This document shows positions 28,929 to 38,350 of a stretch of DNA of 64,000 bases, piece after piece. Below the pieces are notes generated by a model. That model saw only the letters and a program-made list of their open reading frames with translations. It was not told the origin of the DNA and made no database searches. This DNA is from DAISKN01 sp964553925 (GTDB lineage: Bacteria > Acidobacteriota > Vicinamibacteria > Marinacidobacterales > SMYC01). Location of the stretch: positions 1-64,000 of the forward strand of contig CAZKNR010000019.1 in the NCBI GenBank assembly GCA_964553925.1. Direction: 5' to 3'. Numbering within the stretch: position 1 is the first letter of the stretch; every line of letters starts with the position of its first letter. The position numbers and the translations under genes were made by a program.

Positions 28929-30182
28929 TCAGGCAACGAGTCGTTCGTACAAGCGGCGGTAGCGCGGGATTCCGACGTCATCGATCGAGAAGCGCTCCAC
29001 CGCGGCCCGTCGAGCGCTCTCGCGGAGCCCGTTGACATCCGCCGCCGAAAGAAGCTCCGCCGCGCGCTCGATCTCCTCGGGCCCGAGACCGCCGGCGTCT
29101 ATCACCGCGGGCACCTCATCGATGAGCTGGTCGCTGTCGCCGATACCGCGATTGAGAACCGTAGGCAAGCCCATGGCCAGGTACTCCGCGGTCTTGGTCG
29201 GTGACGAGCCGAGCTTCGAGAAGCACGGGGTGATGAAAGACACCGCCGCATCGGCGGCGGCGAGCGCGGCCGGCATCTCGCTCGGCGCGACGCGCCGAAC
29301 CATTAGCTCCTCCCGCGGAACCTGCGCCGCGGCGAGCGCGGCGTCGAAGCGGTCGGTGGGCGAGTGCGTATAAAGCGCGAAGCGAGATGGCCGACGGCGC
29401 CTTAGGGCAGCATATAAGCGCACCATCTCCTCCTCACGGTACCAGCCGCCGAGCGTCCCGGCGTAGACGAGCACGAAACGGCTCCCCGCGCCCAGCTCGT
29501 GGCGCCACCGAGCGCGAGCCTCGGCGCTCGGGGAGAAGCGCGCGACATCCACGCACGTCGGAATGACCTCGATCGGCGTGTCCTGAGCCACCAGACGGGT
29601 CACCTCGCGCAGGTGGTGGCGGTGCCGCTCGGTGAGCACCACCACCCCATCGGCGCGGGCGAAGAGACGTCTCTCGAAGCGCTTGAGGAGCTTGAAGCGG
29701 TACGACTCGGCGCTCCAGTGCCCGGCGTCGACGTACTCTTCGCCCAGAAGCCCGCGCACGTCGAAGAGCAGGCGCGTGCCGGGCGACACCGCGGCGGCGA
29801 CGTCGGCCACCGCCGACGGCAGGTAACTTCGGGCGTGAAGAATACGAGGCCGCCCCGAGAGACCGCGCATCAGGAGCCGGGTAAGCGCCCGGGCCGCCTC
29901 CGCCATCTTCACCGCGAACGAGTGCGACGAGCTTCGTCGCGACCAGTAATAGCCGATACCGGACCCGGAAAGGCGCTCCTCGACGGCGCGGATCTCGTCT
30001 TCGGTTGCCCGCTGCGGCTCGAAGGCGACGATGTCCATGCGGAATCCAGCGCCCGCCAGCCCCTCGACGTACGGCAGGACCTGGGAGTGTCCGAGCGGTT
30101 CGGTCATGCCGGTATGGGAGACGTAGAGAGCGCGCAAATTTTGCCCCGGGGGAATATTGATCTTACAATCAACCATACCCAC
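28929..30182 (-). CDS. Glycosyltransferase family 4
   Basis: About 400-417 residues of GT-B fold. The N-terminal domain begins LRALYVSHTGMTEPLGHSQV. The C-terminal donor-binding domain has LVYAGTLGGWYREEEM and the retaining-GT motif ITPCFSKLGSSPTKTAEYLA, where the conserved Glu contacts the nucleotide-sugar. The ATG at 30182 would place the start within 2 bp of the divergent gene's ATG. A TTG at 30137, where family similarity begins, is the more likely start. Specificity is unknown. Confidence 0.83.
   Translation of the reverse strand: MGMVDCKINIPPGQNLRALYVSHTGMTEPLGHSQVLPYVEGLAGAGFRMDIVAFEPQRATEDEIRAVEERLSGSGIGYYWSRRSSSHSFAVKMAEAARALTRLLMRGLSGRPRILHARSYLPSAVADVAAAVSPGTRLLFDVRGLLGEEYVDAGHWSAESYRFKLLKRFERRLFARADGVVVLTERHRHHLREVTRLVAQDTPIEVIPTCVDVARFSPSAEARARWRHELGAGSRFVLVYAGTLGGWYREEEMVRLYAALRRRRPSRFALYTHSPTDRFDAALAAAQVPREELMVRRVAPSEMPAALAAADAAVSFITPCFSKLGSSPTKTAEYLAMGLPTVLNRGIGDSDQLIDEVPAVIDAGGLGPEEIERAAELLSAADVNGLRESARRAAVERFSIDDVGIPRYRRLYERLVA
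30141..30169 (+). promoter_or_regulatory. Sigma-70-type promoter for the 30184-32021 genes
   Basis: TTGCCC (30141-30146) and TACAAT (30164-30169) are 17 bp apart, ending 14 bp before the ATG at 30184. The element overlaps the apparent 5' end of the divergent glycosyltransferase, supporting that gene's shorter start. Confidence 0.45.
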
Positions 30183-30183
30183 A

Positions 30184-31257
30184 ATGCGAGTTGCGGCACT
30201 GGTGCCTTATCATCGGGACTACTGCGCCGGTCAGCGCTTCCGTGTCGAGACCTGGGCTCGGCACCTCGAGCCGCGCGGGATTTCGTTCTCGTTGCTGCCG
30301 TTCGCAAGCCCGGCGCTCACCTCGGTGCTCCATGCGCGCGGGCGGTTGCTGAGCCGGGCGGGGGCCCTCGGGCGCTGCTTCGTCGAGCAGCTGTCGCGCG
30401 TGCTGCGGGAGTCGCGGCCCGACGTGGTCTACATCTATCGCGAGGCGGCGCTCGTGGGTCCGGCGGTCATCGAGCGTCTCACCCGGAGGTGGCGGGCGCC
30501 GATCATCTACGACCTCGACGAGCCTCTGTTCGTGCCCTACGTGAGCCCTTCCAACGGGCGGCTCACGGCGCTCAAATGGTTCTCCAAAACCGACGAGCTC
30601 ATGCGGATGAGCGATCAGGTCTGGGCGGTCAATCGCGCCATCGGCGACTATGCCGCCCGCTTCTCGCGCCGGGTTTCCATCGTCCCGATGGCGGTCGATA
30701 CCGGGCGCTACGCGCCCGCACCGCCGCTCCCCGCGGGGGCACCTTTGCGCGTGGGTTGGGTGGGGACCCGCACGAGCCAGCCCAACCTGGAGGCAGTCGT
30801 CGAGCCTCTCGCTCGCCTGCATCGCTCCCACGGTGCGACGCTTTCGGTGGTCGCCGACCAGCCACTGAGCTTCGACGGCGTTCCCGTCGAGTTCACCCCC
30901 TGGTCGTGGGAGGTCGAGGTGCCGCGAATGCACCAGTGCCAGATCGCGCTCGTCCCTGTGAAGCCGGACGGCTGGAGCCCGTGGAAGTTCTACTACAAGC
31001 TCGTTCAGTGCATGAGCATGGGGATCCCGGTCGTCGCCTCACCCATCGGCTCCAACCTCGAGATCGTCGAGGACGGCCGGACGGGCTTTCTCGCCGACAC
31101 CCCCGACGACTGGTACGATCGCATGCGCCGGCTGGCCGACGATCCCGAGCTGCGGCGAACGATGGGCGCGGCCGGGCGGCGCGTCGTCGAGGAGCGATTC
31201 AGTCTGAGCGGACAGCTCGATGTCCTGGAGCGGGAGCTCAAGGCGGCGGCCGCATGA
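30184..31257 (+). CDS. Glycosyltransferase family 4
   Basis: About 357 residues starting MRVAALVPYHRDYCAGQRFR. The C-terminal GT-B domain shows LRVGWVGTRTSQPNLEAV and the donor-site region SPWKFYYKLVQCMSMGIPVV with the conserved Lys and following helix, then IVEDGRTGFL. It is cotranscribed with the cytidylyltransferase (ATGA overlap), so it probably transfers the CDP-derived sugar or acts next to it; that link is inference. Confidence 0.85.
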   Translation: MRVAALVPYHRDYCAGQRFRVETWARHLEPRGISFSLLPFASPALTSVLHARGRLLSRAGALGRCFVEQLSRVLRESRPDVVYIYREAALVGPAVIERLTRRWRAPIIYDLDEPLFVPYVSPSNGRLTALKWFSKTDELMRMSDQVWAVNRAIGDYAARFSRRVSIVPMAVDTGRYAPAPPLPAGAPLRVGWVGTRTSQPNLEAVVEPLARLHRSHGATLSVVADQPLSFDGVPVEFTPWSWEVEVPRMHQCQIALVPVKPDGWSPWKFYYKLVQCMSMGIPVVASPIGSNLEIVEDGRTGFLADTPDDWYDRMRRLADDPELRRTMGAAGRRVVEERFSLSGQLDVLERELKAAAA

Positions 31258-32021
31258 AAGTCGTGATCTTCGCCGGCGGGCTCGGGAGCCGTCTTTCCGA
31301 GGAGACCGAGACCAAACCAAAGCCCATGGTCGAGATCGGCGGGCGGCCCATCGTCTGGCACATCATGAAACATTACGCGCACCACGGACTCAAGGAGTTC
31401 GTGGTCGCGCTCGGCTACCGCGGCGAAGTCATCAAGCGCTGGTTTCTCGACATGGCCGAGCTCGACGGCAGCTTCACTCTCTCCCTGGGCGACCGCCGCG
31501 TGGAGCGCCACGACCGGCCGCTCGACGATTGGAAGGTGATGCTCATCGACACCGGCGTCAAGACCCAGACCGGCGGACGGCTGGCGAGGGTGGCGCCGCT
31601 GCTGCGCGATGAGACGTTCATGCTCACTTACGGCGACGGCCTCTCCGATGTGGATCTCGGGAAGCTCTTGGCCTTTCACCGCGCCCACGGAAAACTGGCC
31701 ACGGTAACGGCGGTGCGCCCGCCCGCGCGCTTCGGTGAGCTCGAGTTCGACGGCGACCGCGTCAAGCGTTTCTCCGAGAAGCCCCAGCTCGGCGAGGGCT
31801 GGATCAACGGAGGCTTCTTCGTGCTCGAGCCGGGGGTTCTGGATCTCATCCCCGGCGACGTGCACTGGGAGCGCGAGCCGCTCGAGCGACTCGCGGCGGC
31901 GGGACAGCTCATGGCCTACAAGCACGAGAGCTTCTGGCAGTGCATGGACACGCTGCGGGAAAAGCGCTTGCTGGACTCACTCTGGGCCAACGGGCGCGCG
32001 CCGTGGAAGGTTTGGCCGTGA
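31254..32021 (+). CDS. rfbF: Glucose-1-phosphate cytidylyltransferase
   Basis: A 255-residue nucleotidyltransferase that makes CDP-glucose, the entry compound for CDP-linked 6-deoxysugars. The glycine-rich signature FAGGLGSRLSEETETKPKPM, the metal-binding YGDGLSDVD and INGGFFVLEP are characteristic of RfbF, with length as expected. The partner CDP-glucose dehydratase is encoded at 39571-40554 on the opposite strand. The start ATG overlaps the glycosyltransferase stop. Confidence 0.95.
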   Translation: MKVVIFAGGLGSRLSEETETKPKPMVEIGGRPIVWHIMKHYAHHGLKEFVVALGYRGEVIKRWFLDMAELDGSFTLSLGDRRVERHDRPLDDWKVMLIDTGVKTQTGGRLARVAPLLRDETFMLTYGDGLSDVDLGKLLAFHRAHGKLATVTAVRPPARFGELEFDGDRVKRFSEKPQLGEGWINGGFFVLEPGVLDLIPGDVHWEREPLERLAAAGQLMAYKHESFWQCMDTLREKRLLDSLWANGRAPWKVWP

Positions 32022-32031
32022 GCTAGGCGAC

Positions 32032-33207
32032 CTAGAGGCCGGGCTCCGCGAGCACCCGCTCGTATACCGCCTCCAGACGATCGGCGGCCGCTCTCGGATC
32101 GAACCTTCGGGCCGCGAACTCGGCGGCCGACGCCGAGAGCAGCCTTCGTCGCGGGGCATCGTCGATCGCCTGCAGCACAGCCCTCGCCAGCGCGGCATCG
32201 TCGCCCGCCGGCACCAACAATCCATCGACTCCGTCTCGAACGATCTCCGCAACAGGTCCCACGGCGGAGGCAACGCATACACAGCCAGCGGCCATGGCCT
32301 CGATCAATGCCAGTCCCAGGCCTTCGAACAGGGAAGGAAACACGAACACATCGCAGGCCCGCAGCAAGTCCGGAATGTCGCGCCGCGGCCCCAGGAAGTG
32401 CACGTGCCCGGCGACACCGCGCTCCGCCGACCGGCTCCGCAAGGTATCGAACCATTCCCGATGATCCTGCGCGCCCACCGACAGGAGGTGGGTGCGAGGG
32501 TGCGCCTCGAGGATCCTCGGGAGGGCGTCGATCGCGTGATGGAGCCCTTTCTGGGGGCTGAGGCGCGCGACGTTCAAGAGCACCAGGGCGTCCGTGGGAA
32601 GGCCGAGCTCGTGGAGAAGCGCCGTCCGATCGCGCGCGGCGGGCCGCCGAAGCTCGTCCAGGTCGATAGGGTTTTCCACAACGTCGATGCGCTCGAGAGG
32701 AAATCGCAGGTAGGCGTGCGCGCTCTCTCGCACGCTCTCGCTCACGGCGATCATGCGGGCGCAACCGATGCGGGCCGTGCCGCGGTCGACCGCAAGGAAG
32801 AAGTGGCGCTTGGCACAGTGGCCTTGCCGGCCGGCCTTCCAGGCAGCGGGCTCGTAGTCCGGGTTGTGAATCGAGCTGATCACGGGGACGCCCGCCAGTC
32901 GGCCGGCGAGTCGGCCTACCACGTTGGCCTCCCAGAGGTGGGTGTGCACGAGCGCCACCCCGCGCCGGGACACCAGCTTCCGTAGCCCACCGACCGCGCC
33001 TGGGAGATCGCGCCGGGTTCGCACGCCCAGGGTCTCGACCGATACGCCGAGCGCTTCGATGGGCGCGCGCCAGTGATCCCCCGAAGCACGGATGGTCACG
33101 ACCGAGCTCCGGAACCGCACGCGATCCAGGTAGGTGAGGTTGGTGTGCAGCAGCCGCTCGGCGCCGCCCGAGCCCAGGGTCTCGATCACGTGCAGCAGTT
33201 CGAACAT
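32032..33207 (-). CDS. Glycosyltransferase family 4
   Basis: A 391-residue GT-B enzyme. The N-terminal loop HVIETLGSGGAERLLH is the acceptor-side glycine-rich loop, and LLNVARLSPQKGLHHAI and FVFPSLFEGLGLALIEAMAAG are the donor-site motifs with EGLGLALIE holding the conserved Glu pair. It is the last gene of the long minus-strand operon that starts at 41847. It ends 11 bp from the convergent rfbF stop. Confidence 0.92.
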   Translation of the reverse strand: MFELLHVIETLGSGGAERLLHTNLTYLDRVRFRSSVVTIRASGDHWRAPIEALGVSVETLGVRTRRDLPGAVGGLRKLVSRRGVALVHTHLWEANVVGRLAGRLAGVPVISSIHNPDYEPAAWKAGRQGHCAKRHFFLAVDRGTARIGCARMIAVSESVRESAHAYLRFPLERIDVVENPIDLDELRRPAARDRTALLHELGLPTDALVLLNVARLSPQKGLHHAIDALPRILEAHPRTHLLSVGAQDHREWFDTLRSRSAERGVAGHVHFLGPRRDIPDLLRACDVFVFPSLFEGLGLALIEAMAAGCVCVASAVGPVAEIVRDGVDGLLVPAGDDAALARAVLQAIDDAPRRRLLSASAAEFAARRFDPRAAADRLEAVYERVLAEPGL

Positions 33208-33210
33208 GGA

Positions 33211-33780
33211 CTACCGGCGCTCGCGCCGACGGATGACGCGGGCCGGGATCCCGGCCGCGACCGCGAACGGCGGGACCTCGCCGCGCACCACGGCATTGGC
33301 GCCAATCACCGAACCGTCGCCGATGGTCGAGCCCGCGGTGATCACCGCGTGCGCGCCCAGCCAGACGTCCGCTCCGATGCGGATCGGTCGCACGTCATGA
33401 CCCTGCTCGCGAATGGGGCGGGACGGGTCGTCGAAGCGATGGTCGCCGTCCCGAATGACGACACCGGCGGCGATGAGCGCGTCGGGTCCGATGGTGACGC
33501 TCTCGAGCGCCACGATCTGGGATCCGCGACCAACGAATCCATCGCGGCCGATGACGACCGCGCCGCCTTCGGCATGGATGAGCACGTCCCGCTCGATCGA
33601 GACGCCATCCTCGATAGTGATGGTGCCGCCGCAAGTGACGCGAAGCTCGGCGCGCCCGCCGATGTCGACACCTCGGCCTAGACGAATGCCCGGCTCGAAG
33701 AGCGGGAGCAGCGTTCTCAGAAGGGCCCGACGCTGCGCCCGAAAGAGGAGGGCCAGACCGATGCGAACCTTCCGCAACAC
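33211..33780 (-). CDS. Hexapeptide-repeat acyltransferase
   Basis: A 189-residue left-handed beta-helix protein with repeated [LIV]-G-x4 hexads (IGRDGFVGRGSQI, IGPDALIAAGVVI, IGADVWLGAHAVI). The catalytic-type His lies in RDGDHRFDD. It resembles WbbJ/NodL-type sugar O-acetyltransferases with the usual C-terminal IPARVIRR. It probably acetylates a polysaccharide sugar. It sits 3 bp from its downstream neighbour in the operon. Confidence 0.88.
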   Translation of the reverse strand: MLRKVRIGLALLFRAQRRALLRTLLPLFEPGIRLGRGVDIGGRAELRVTCGGTITIEDGVSIERDVLIHAEGGAVVIGRDGFVGRGSQIVALESVTIGPDALIAAGVVIRDGDHRFDDPSRPIREQGHDVRPIRIGADVWLGAHAVITAGSTIGDGSVIGANAVVRGEVPPFAVAAGIPARVIRRRERR

Positions 33781-33781
33781 G

Positions 33782-34774
33782 CTACCGGACCTCGATGTCG
33801 GGACCCGCCACGTATCCCGCCCCGGTACGACCGCGCAGGCGGTCGCCGATCCGGTTGAGGAGACTGCGGAAGCAGTCGGGGAGTTGGGCCATCGCTCGGC
33901 CGACCACGACGCGTGGGTGAAAACACTGCCGCGGGTGCACGGCGACGGCGCGCCGGTAGCACTCGCGCGCCCAGGGGACGTCTCCCGCCACGCGCACTCC
34001 CTGCCAGCCCCCGTCGCGGAGGATTCGCGATCGGAAGATGGCGACCGACGATCGGGCCGAGGCCGCGAGGTCGGGATGCCGCTCGAGGCGGTCGAGCACG
34101 ATCATCAGGCGATCGACGTTGGCCTTGATCCCCTTGCCGATGTTCGTGTCGTGCTCCCGCATGACCACCACCGGCTCGTCGAGAAAGAAGAACTTGAAGG
34201 TCATCGCGAACCGAAGGTTGATGCTCTCTCCTTCGACGAACAGGTCCTCCTGGAAAGGATACCGTTCGAAGCAGGCCCGCCGCATAAGGGGTGAGATGGG
34301 ATTGATGAAGCCTTCGGCGTGGCGGAGCAACAGCGCTTCGAGCACGTCGCCCGAGACGTTTAAGCTTCCGTCGAGCGCAGTTTTGCCGGTGCGGACGTCG
34401 AGCCTATAGCCAGGAGAGTACACCACTCCATAATCGGGCCCGAGCCGCGAGAAGCACTCGACTTGACGCTCCAGTTTCTTCGGCAAGTAGTAGTCGTCGG
34501 AATAGAGGAGGGATATCAGCTCACCCCGCGACTGGGCGATGCCTTGGTTGAGGCGCCGGGTGACCGGTTGATTCTCGTCATACAAGAGCAATTTGATACG
34601 CGCGTCGCCCCGATAGGGAGCGAGCCGGCTCCTGGTGTCGTCGCTCGAGCCGTTGTCCACGACCAGAAGCTCCCAGTTCGGATAGGTTTGTCCCAGGACG
34701 CTGTCGACGGCATCGGGGAGGTACTGACCCTGGTTGTAAGAGCACAGCACCACGGATACCAGTGGTGTCGTCAT
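33782..34774 (-). CDS. Glycosyltransferase family 2
   Basis: About 330 residues starting MTTPLVSVVLCSYNQGQYL, the GT-A N-terminal strand. VVDNGSSDDT and the metal-binding SLLYSDDYYLP (DxD-like) follow. The start overlaps the flippase stop (ATGA). The C-terminus (after about 260) is helical and basic. An inverting sugar transferase of the repeat unit; donor and acceptor unknown. Confidence 0.9.
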   Translation of the reverse strand: MTTPLVSVVLCSYNQGQYLPDAVDSVLGQTYPNWELLVVDNGSSDDTRSRLAPYRGDARIKLLLYDENQPVTRRLNQGIAQSRGELISLLYSDDYYLPKKLERQVECFSRLGPDYGVVYSPGYRLDVRTGKTALDGSLNVSGDVLEALLLRHAEGFINPISPLMRRACFERYPFQEDLFVEGESINLRFAMTFKFFFLDEPVVVMREHDTNIGKGIKANVDRLMIVLDRLERHPDLAASARSSVAIFRSRILRDGGWQGVRVAGDVPWARECYRRAVAVHPRQCFHPRVVVGRAMAQLPDCFRSLLNRIGDRLRGRTGAGYVAGPDIEVR

Positions 34775-36276
34775 GGGGCCTCGCCCGCTCGGGCTTCGGC
34801 GAGAGGGCGCCGCAGCGCCCAGGAGAGCGCCGCGAGACCCGCGCCCAGTACGGCCGCATCCACGAGCCAGATCCCGAGCTCGTGCAGCAGGCACGCTCCT
34901 AGAGTTCCCGCGAGAGCGAGGACCGATAGCCGCCGGTTGCCGGCGTCGAGCATTCGCCCTCCGAATGCCCGCACGGCGACGAGGGTATAGACGAGCCCGG
35001 ACAACGCATAGCTGCCCGCGTAGGCCCACGCCGCCGCTTCCAGAGAACCTGTCTGAGATACGGCCAGGCTCGTCGCCCCCAGATAGGCCGCGGCCCAGAT
35101 CAGGTCGAGGCCGAAGAAGAGCCGATACCGGGCCTGGTGGAGGTAGAACATGGCGTACGACCAGACGAACGCTTGACCCACGAGCGCGAGGCTGAAGGGA
35201 GGCAGGATCTCGACGGCGTTCTCAAAGCGGCCGCTGAAGAGGATCGGAATCAGGAGGGGGGCTCCCGCGATAGCGACGAGGGCGGCGGCGCAAGCGAGGA
35301 TGAGGTTCACGCGTAGCACGCGGTTGACGACCCGTGCCTTGTCCTCCTCGTCGTCCATCTGGCCCAGGGAAGGCAGAAAGAAGCTCCTGGCGGAGGCCAC
35401 GATCACCATGAGCGCCGTGTCGAGGATGGTCATGGCGGCGTTGTAGGCGCCGAGACCGGGAAGCGCAAACCTCCCGTGGATCAGAGACTGCACCGACACC
35501 ACGGCCGTCATCATGACCAGGGGATGGAGGATCAGAAAGGCGGATCGGGCCAGCATGGACCAGAGCGCGCGAAAGCGGGAGCCGAGAGGCACGAGCATCC
35601 ACGAAAAGCCGCAGGTGCGTAGAACGTAGAACGTCGCGAGCGCCCCTCCGGCGATGCTCCCCGACCCGACGTTGAGCGCGAGCCCGAGACTCCCGAGCTG
35701 AAGGAGGGGATGGATGGCCACGAGCGTCACGAAGGCCGCCACCACACCCACAAAGGCCACCTTCCGCACCTCGACCCGGCCCCCGAGGAGAGCGGTCATC
35801 ACCTGCAGGATCAGGTTGACGTAGGCCATGGCCAGGACCACCCGGATCTCGAAAACCTGCGCAGGCGTTGCTGCACCACCGAAGAGCCACCGCGCGAGGA
35901 GATCCGCCGTGCCGAAAGCGAAAGCACCGATCGCCATCCCCTGCAAGATCACCGCGAGGAACGCCGCACCGACGGTCTCGTAGGAGGCCCTGGGGTCCCT
36001 CGAAGTCGAGATACGCTGCACCAGCGTGGTGTCGAGGCCCAGGAGGAGAGAGCGGCTCGCGAGCGCACCCAGATAGCGGTAGAGACCCATGAGGGCGATG
36101 CCCGCCGGTCCCGCCGAGAGAGCGATGATCTTCGTCGTGGCGACGCCGAGAGCAACCGTCAGGAGCGCAGCCGAGCCGCTCAGCCCCACCGCGGCCAGCA
36201 GGCGCCGCGCTCTGGCCGCGTCCTCCGGCGCTTCTGCGCCAGGCAGGAGCGGATCTCGACGCTCCAGCGCGTTCAC
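34771..36276 (-). CDS. Wzx-type polysaccharide flippase
   Basis: About 501 residues with roughly 12-14 hydrophobic segments, starting at a GTG that overlaps the acyltransferase stop (GTGA). The N-terminal helices (SGSAALLTVALGVATTKIIALSAGP in two parts) and the segment RSFFLPSLGQMDDEEDKARV resemble Wzx/RfbX exporters of the MOP superfamily. It would flip the undecaprenyl-linked repeat unit across the inner membrane. Its place between glycosyltransferases and acyltransferases fits. Confidence 0.85.
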   Translation of the reverse strand: MNALERRDPLLPGAEAPEDAARARRLLAAVGLSGSAALLTVALGVATTKIIALSAGPAGIALMGLYRYLGALASRSLLLGLDTTLVQRISTSRDPRASYETVGAAFLAVILQGMAIGAFAFGTADLLARWLFGGAATPAQVFEIRVVLAMAYVNLILQVMTALLGGRVEVRKVAFVGVVAAFVTLVAIHPLLQLGSLGLALNVGSGSIAGGALATFYVLRTCGFSWMLVPLGSRFRALWSMLARSAFLILHPLVMMTAVVSVQSLIHGRFALPGLGAYNAAMTILDTALMVIVASARSFFLPSLGQMDDEEDKARVVNRVLRVNLILACAAALVAIAGAPLLIPILFSGRFENAVEILPPFSLALVGQAFVWSYAMFYLHQARYRLFFGLDLIWAAAYLGATSLAVSQTGSLEAAAWAYAGSYALSGLVYTLVAVRAFGGRMLDAGNRRLSVLALAGTLGACLLHELGIWLVDAAVLGAGLAALSWALRRPLAEARAGEAP

Positions 36277-36884
36277 CGTTGTTTGATTACCCTGGCCGGG
36301 CAGCCTGCGACCACGGTGTAGGGCGGCACGTCCTCGGTGACCACACTGTTGGCAGCGACGACGGCGCCGTCGCCGATGGTAACGCCGCGCAGGATGAAGG
36401 TGCCGGCGCCCACCCAGACGTCGTTGCCTACGATCACCGGTTTGATCCGCAGGCCTTGCTGAGGGATCGGCTTCTCGGGATCGGCGAACTCGTGATCGAC
36501 GTCCAGGACGTAGCAGAAAGCGGCGAGCATGCAGTCGCTCCCGATCTGAATGCGCTCGCGGCTTACCAGAACCGAGTTGTGCCCGATGGTGCTGCGATCG
36601 CCGATATGGATCTCTCCCACGCCGGAGAGGATGACGTCGTCGAAGAGCGCGGAGTGGCTGCCGATGAAGACCCGCACGGGTCCCCAGAAGCGAACCCGGG
36701 CCCCCATGGCGACGTGAGTCCCGAAGCGATCGAAGTGGTGAAACCGCAGGAAGAACCGCAGCAGCCGCCGGTGATCTTCGATGTTGCCGGAAAAGGGACG
36801 GAGGGTGGATCGAAAGAGAGCCCCGGCCGTGGCGTTGAGCGCCAGGAGGACCCGGTCGGATACGTACCAGAAGAGCCGCTTCAA
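36273..36884 (-). CDS. Hexapeptide-repeat acyltransferase, WbbJ-like
   Basis: About 203 residues. The helical N-terminus is followed by a left-handed beta-helix (IGSHSALFDDVILS, IGDRSTIGHNSVLV, VGNDVWVGAGTFI) and the C-terminal PPYTVVAGCPARVIK common to Vat/WbbJ acetyltransferases. A catalytic His lies in DVDHEFADPEKP. The TTG at 36884 overlaps the upstream stop (TTGA) and has AGGA nearby; a longer GTG start at 36911 is possible. Confidence 0.85.
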   Translation of the reverse strand: MKRLFWYVSDRVLLALNATAGALFRSTLRPFSGNIEDHRRLLRFFLRFHHFDRFGTHVAMGARVRFWGPVRVFIGSHSALFDDVILSGVGEIHIGDRSTIGHNSVLVSRERIQIGSDCMLAAFCYVLDVDHEFADPEKPIPQQGLRIKPVIVGNDVWVGAGTFILRGVTIGDGAVVAANSVVTEDVPPYTVVAGCPARVIKQR

Positions 36885-37807
36885 CGGTTCGGTCCTGCTT
36901 GCGAGCGCCACCAGTCCACGGTGTGGGCCAGGCCCGAGGCGAGGTCATAACGGGGGACGAAGCCGACGTCGTTGCGAAGCCTCTCGGTGTTCGCCACCAG
37001 GAACGGGGGATCTCCCGGAGGCGACGGACGGGCGCCGAACCGCAGGAGCTCGGGCCGTCCGAGGAGCTCTCCCAGCCGCTCGGCGACGGAGGCCACCGAC
37101 ACCGGTTGCGACGAGCCGACGTTGACCGGTCCGACCACGGAGGATCTCGCGATCGCCCAGAGCGAGCCTGCGGCGTCCTCGACGTGGGAGTAGTCACGAA
37201 TCTGCTCTCCCTTGGTGAGGTCGCAGGGCTCGCCCGCGAGGAGCTTCGAGATCACGAAGGGCACCAGCCGGCGCGGATCTTCCCAGGGCCCGTAGACGGA
37301 GAAGATTCGGGCGGCGGCCACCGAGAGCTCGCCCCGCTCGTCGAAGCGAGTAGCGGTCAGGAACAGTGCGTGCTTGGCGGCTGCGTAAAGGTTGGCCGGG
37401 CGAATCGGGCTCGTCTCGGAGACGTAGCCGGTCGAGGTGTCGTACTCGATCGAGGTTCCGGCAATGACGAGCCGGGGGCAACCGACCTCGCAGAGTACTC
37501 GCAGGAAGGCGAGACTTCCGGTGAGACAATCCAGGTTCTCCTGGGCCCAGAGGCACTGGCCTCCGGGCTCGGCGTACCAGGCGAGGTGCAAACAGACGTC
37601 GGGCACAAGGGCGCGCAAAGAGACTTCGAGGCTCAGTGCCTCCCGCAGGTCTCCTTCCAGCAACCGGAGCCGATCCTGCACACCTTCGAGCCTGCGCAAG
37701 CTTCTGCCCGACCTCACCAGGGCCATCACCTCGTGCCCTTCGGCGATCGCGAGGCGGGCCACGTGCGAGCCGATGAACCCGGCGGCGCCCGTTAAGAGAA
37801 CTCGCAT
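36881..37807 (-). CDS. NAD-dependent epimerase/reductase of the deoxysugar pathway
   Basis: A 308-residue short-chain (extended SDR) enzyme. The Rossmann motif is TGAAGFIGSHV and the catalytic pair is in YAAAKH (YxxxK), with Ser/Thr in AGTSIEYD. The start ATG at 37807 is chosen at the Rossmann N-terminus. It overlaps the 3,5-epimerase gene by 16 bp. Given the neighbouring CDP-sugar enzymes, it is likely the 4-ketoreductase that finishes a CDP-6-deoxyhexose; that role is inference. Confidence 0.87.
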   Translation of the reverse strand: MRVLLTGAAGFIGSHVARLAIAEGHEVMALVRSGRSLRRLEGVQDRLRLLEGDLREALSLEVSLRALVPDVCLHLAWYAEPGGQCLWAQENLDCLTGSLAFLRVLCEVGCPRLVIAGTSIEYDTSTGYVSETSPIRPANLYAAAKHALFLTATRFDERGELSVAAARIFSVYGPWEDPRRLVPFVISKLLAGEPCDLTKGEQIRDYSHVEDAAGSLWAIARSSVVGPVNVGSSQPVSVASVAERLGELLGRPELLRFGARPSPPGDPPFLVANTERLRNDVGFVPRYDLASGLAHTVDWWRSQAGPNR

Positions 37808-38340
37808 GCTCCCTCGTCGAACGGAGCGAACATTAGGTCCCTGGACCCGACCACGATGGGAGCGAACGGCCATTCGATCGCGAATGCGGGATCGTCGTAC
37901 CGCAGGCCGCGGGCGCTCTCGGAACGATACGGGGTCGACATTTGATAGGCGACGTCCGAGTGATCTTCGAGCGTGAGGAAGCCATGGGCGAACCCCTCGG
38001 GGATGTAGACCATATGCCGGTTATCCGCGGACAGCTCCGTCGTCCACCAGCGCTTGAACGTCGGCCCGTCCCGCCGGAGATCGACGATCACGTCATGGAT
38101 GCGCCCGCGGGTGCATCGAACGAGCTTGGTCTCGGCGGAGGGAGGCGCCTGGTAGTGGAGCCCGCGCAGGGTGCCGCGGCGATGGTTGTAGGAGACGCTG
38201 CATTGGAGGAGATCGCCGTTCAAGCCGTGAGCGAGGTACTCCTCGCGACACCAGCTGCGAGCGAAGAATCCTCGCTCATCGTGGCGGGGCTCGAGTCGTA
38301 CCAGGAACGCGCCGGCGAGCGGTGTCGGCTGGAAGATCAT
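37792..38340 (-). CDS. dTDP-4-dehydrorhamnose 3,5-epimerase-like protein
   Basis: About 182 residues of the RmlC cupin type, starting MIFQPTPLAGAFLV. The catalytic regions DERGFFARSW, RRGTLRGLHYQ (His), and MVYIPEGFAHGFLTLED (with the conserved Tyr and His) are intact. In this locus the partner enzymes use CDP-sugars, so it probably epimerises a CDP-4-keto-6-deoxyhexose rather than a dTDP-sugar. Confidence 0.9.
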   Translation of the reverse strand: MIFQPTPLAGAFLVRLEPRHDERGFFARSWCREEYLAHGLNGDLLQCSVSYNHRRGTLRGLHYQAPPSAETKLVRCTRGRIHDVIVDLRRDGPTFKRWWTTELSADNRHMVYIPEGFAHGFLTLEDHSDVAYQMSTPYRSESARGLRYDDPAFAIEWPFAPIVVGSRDLMFAPFDEGACEFS

Positions 38341-38350
38341 CGCGCGCCGC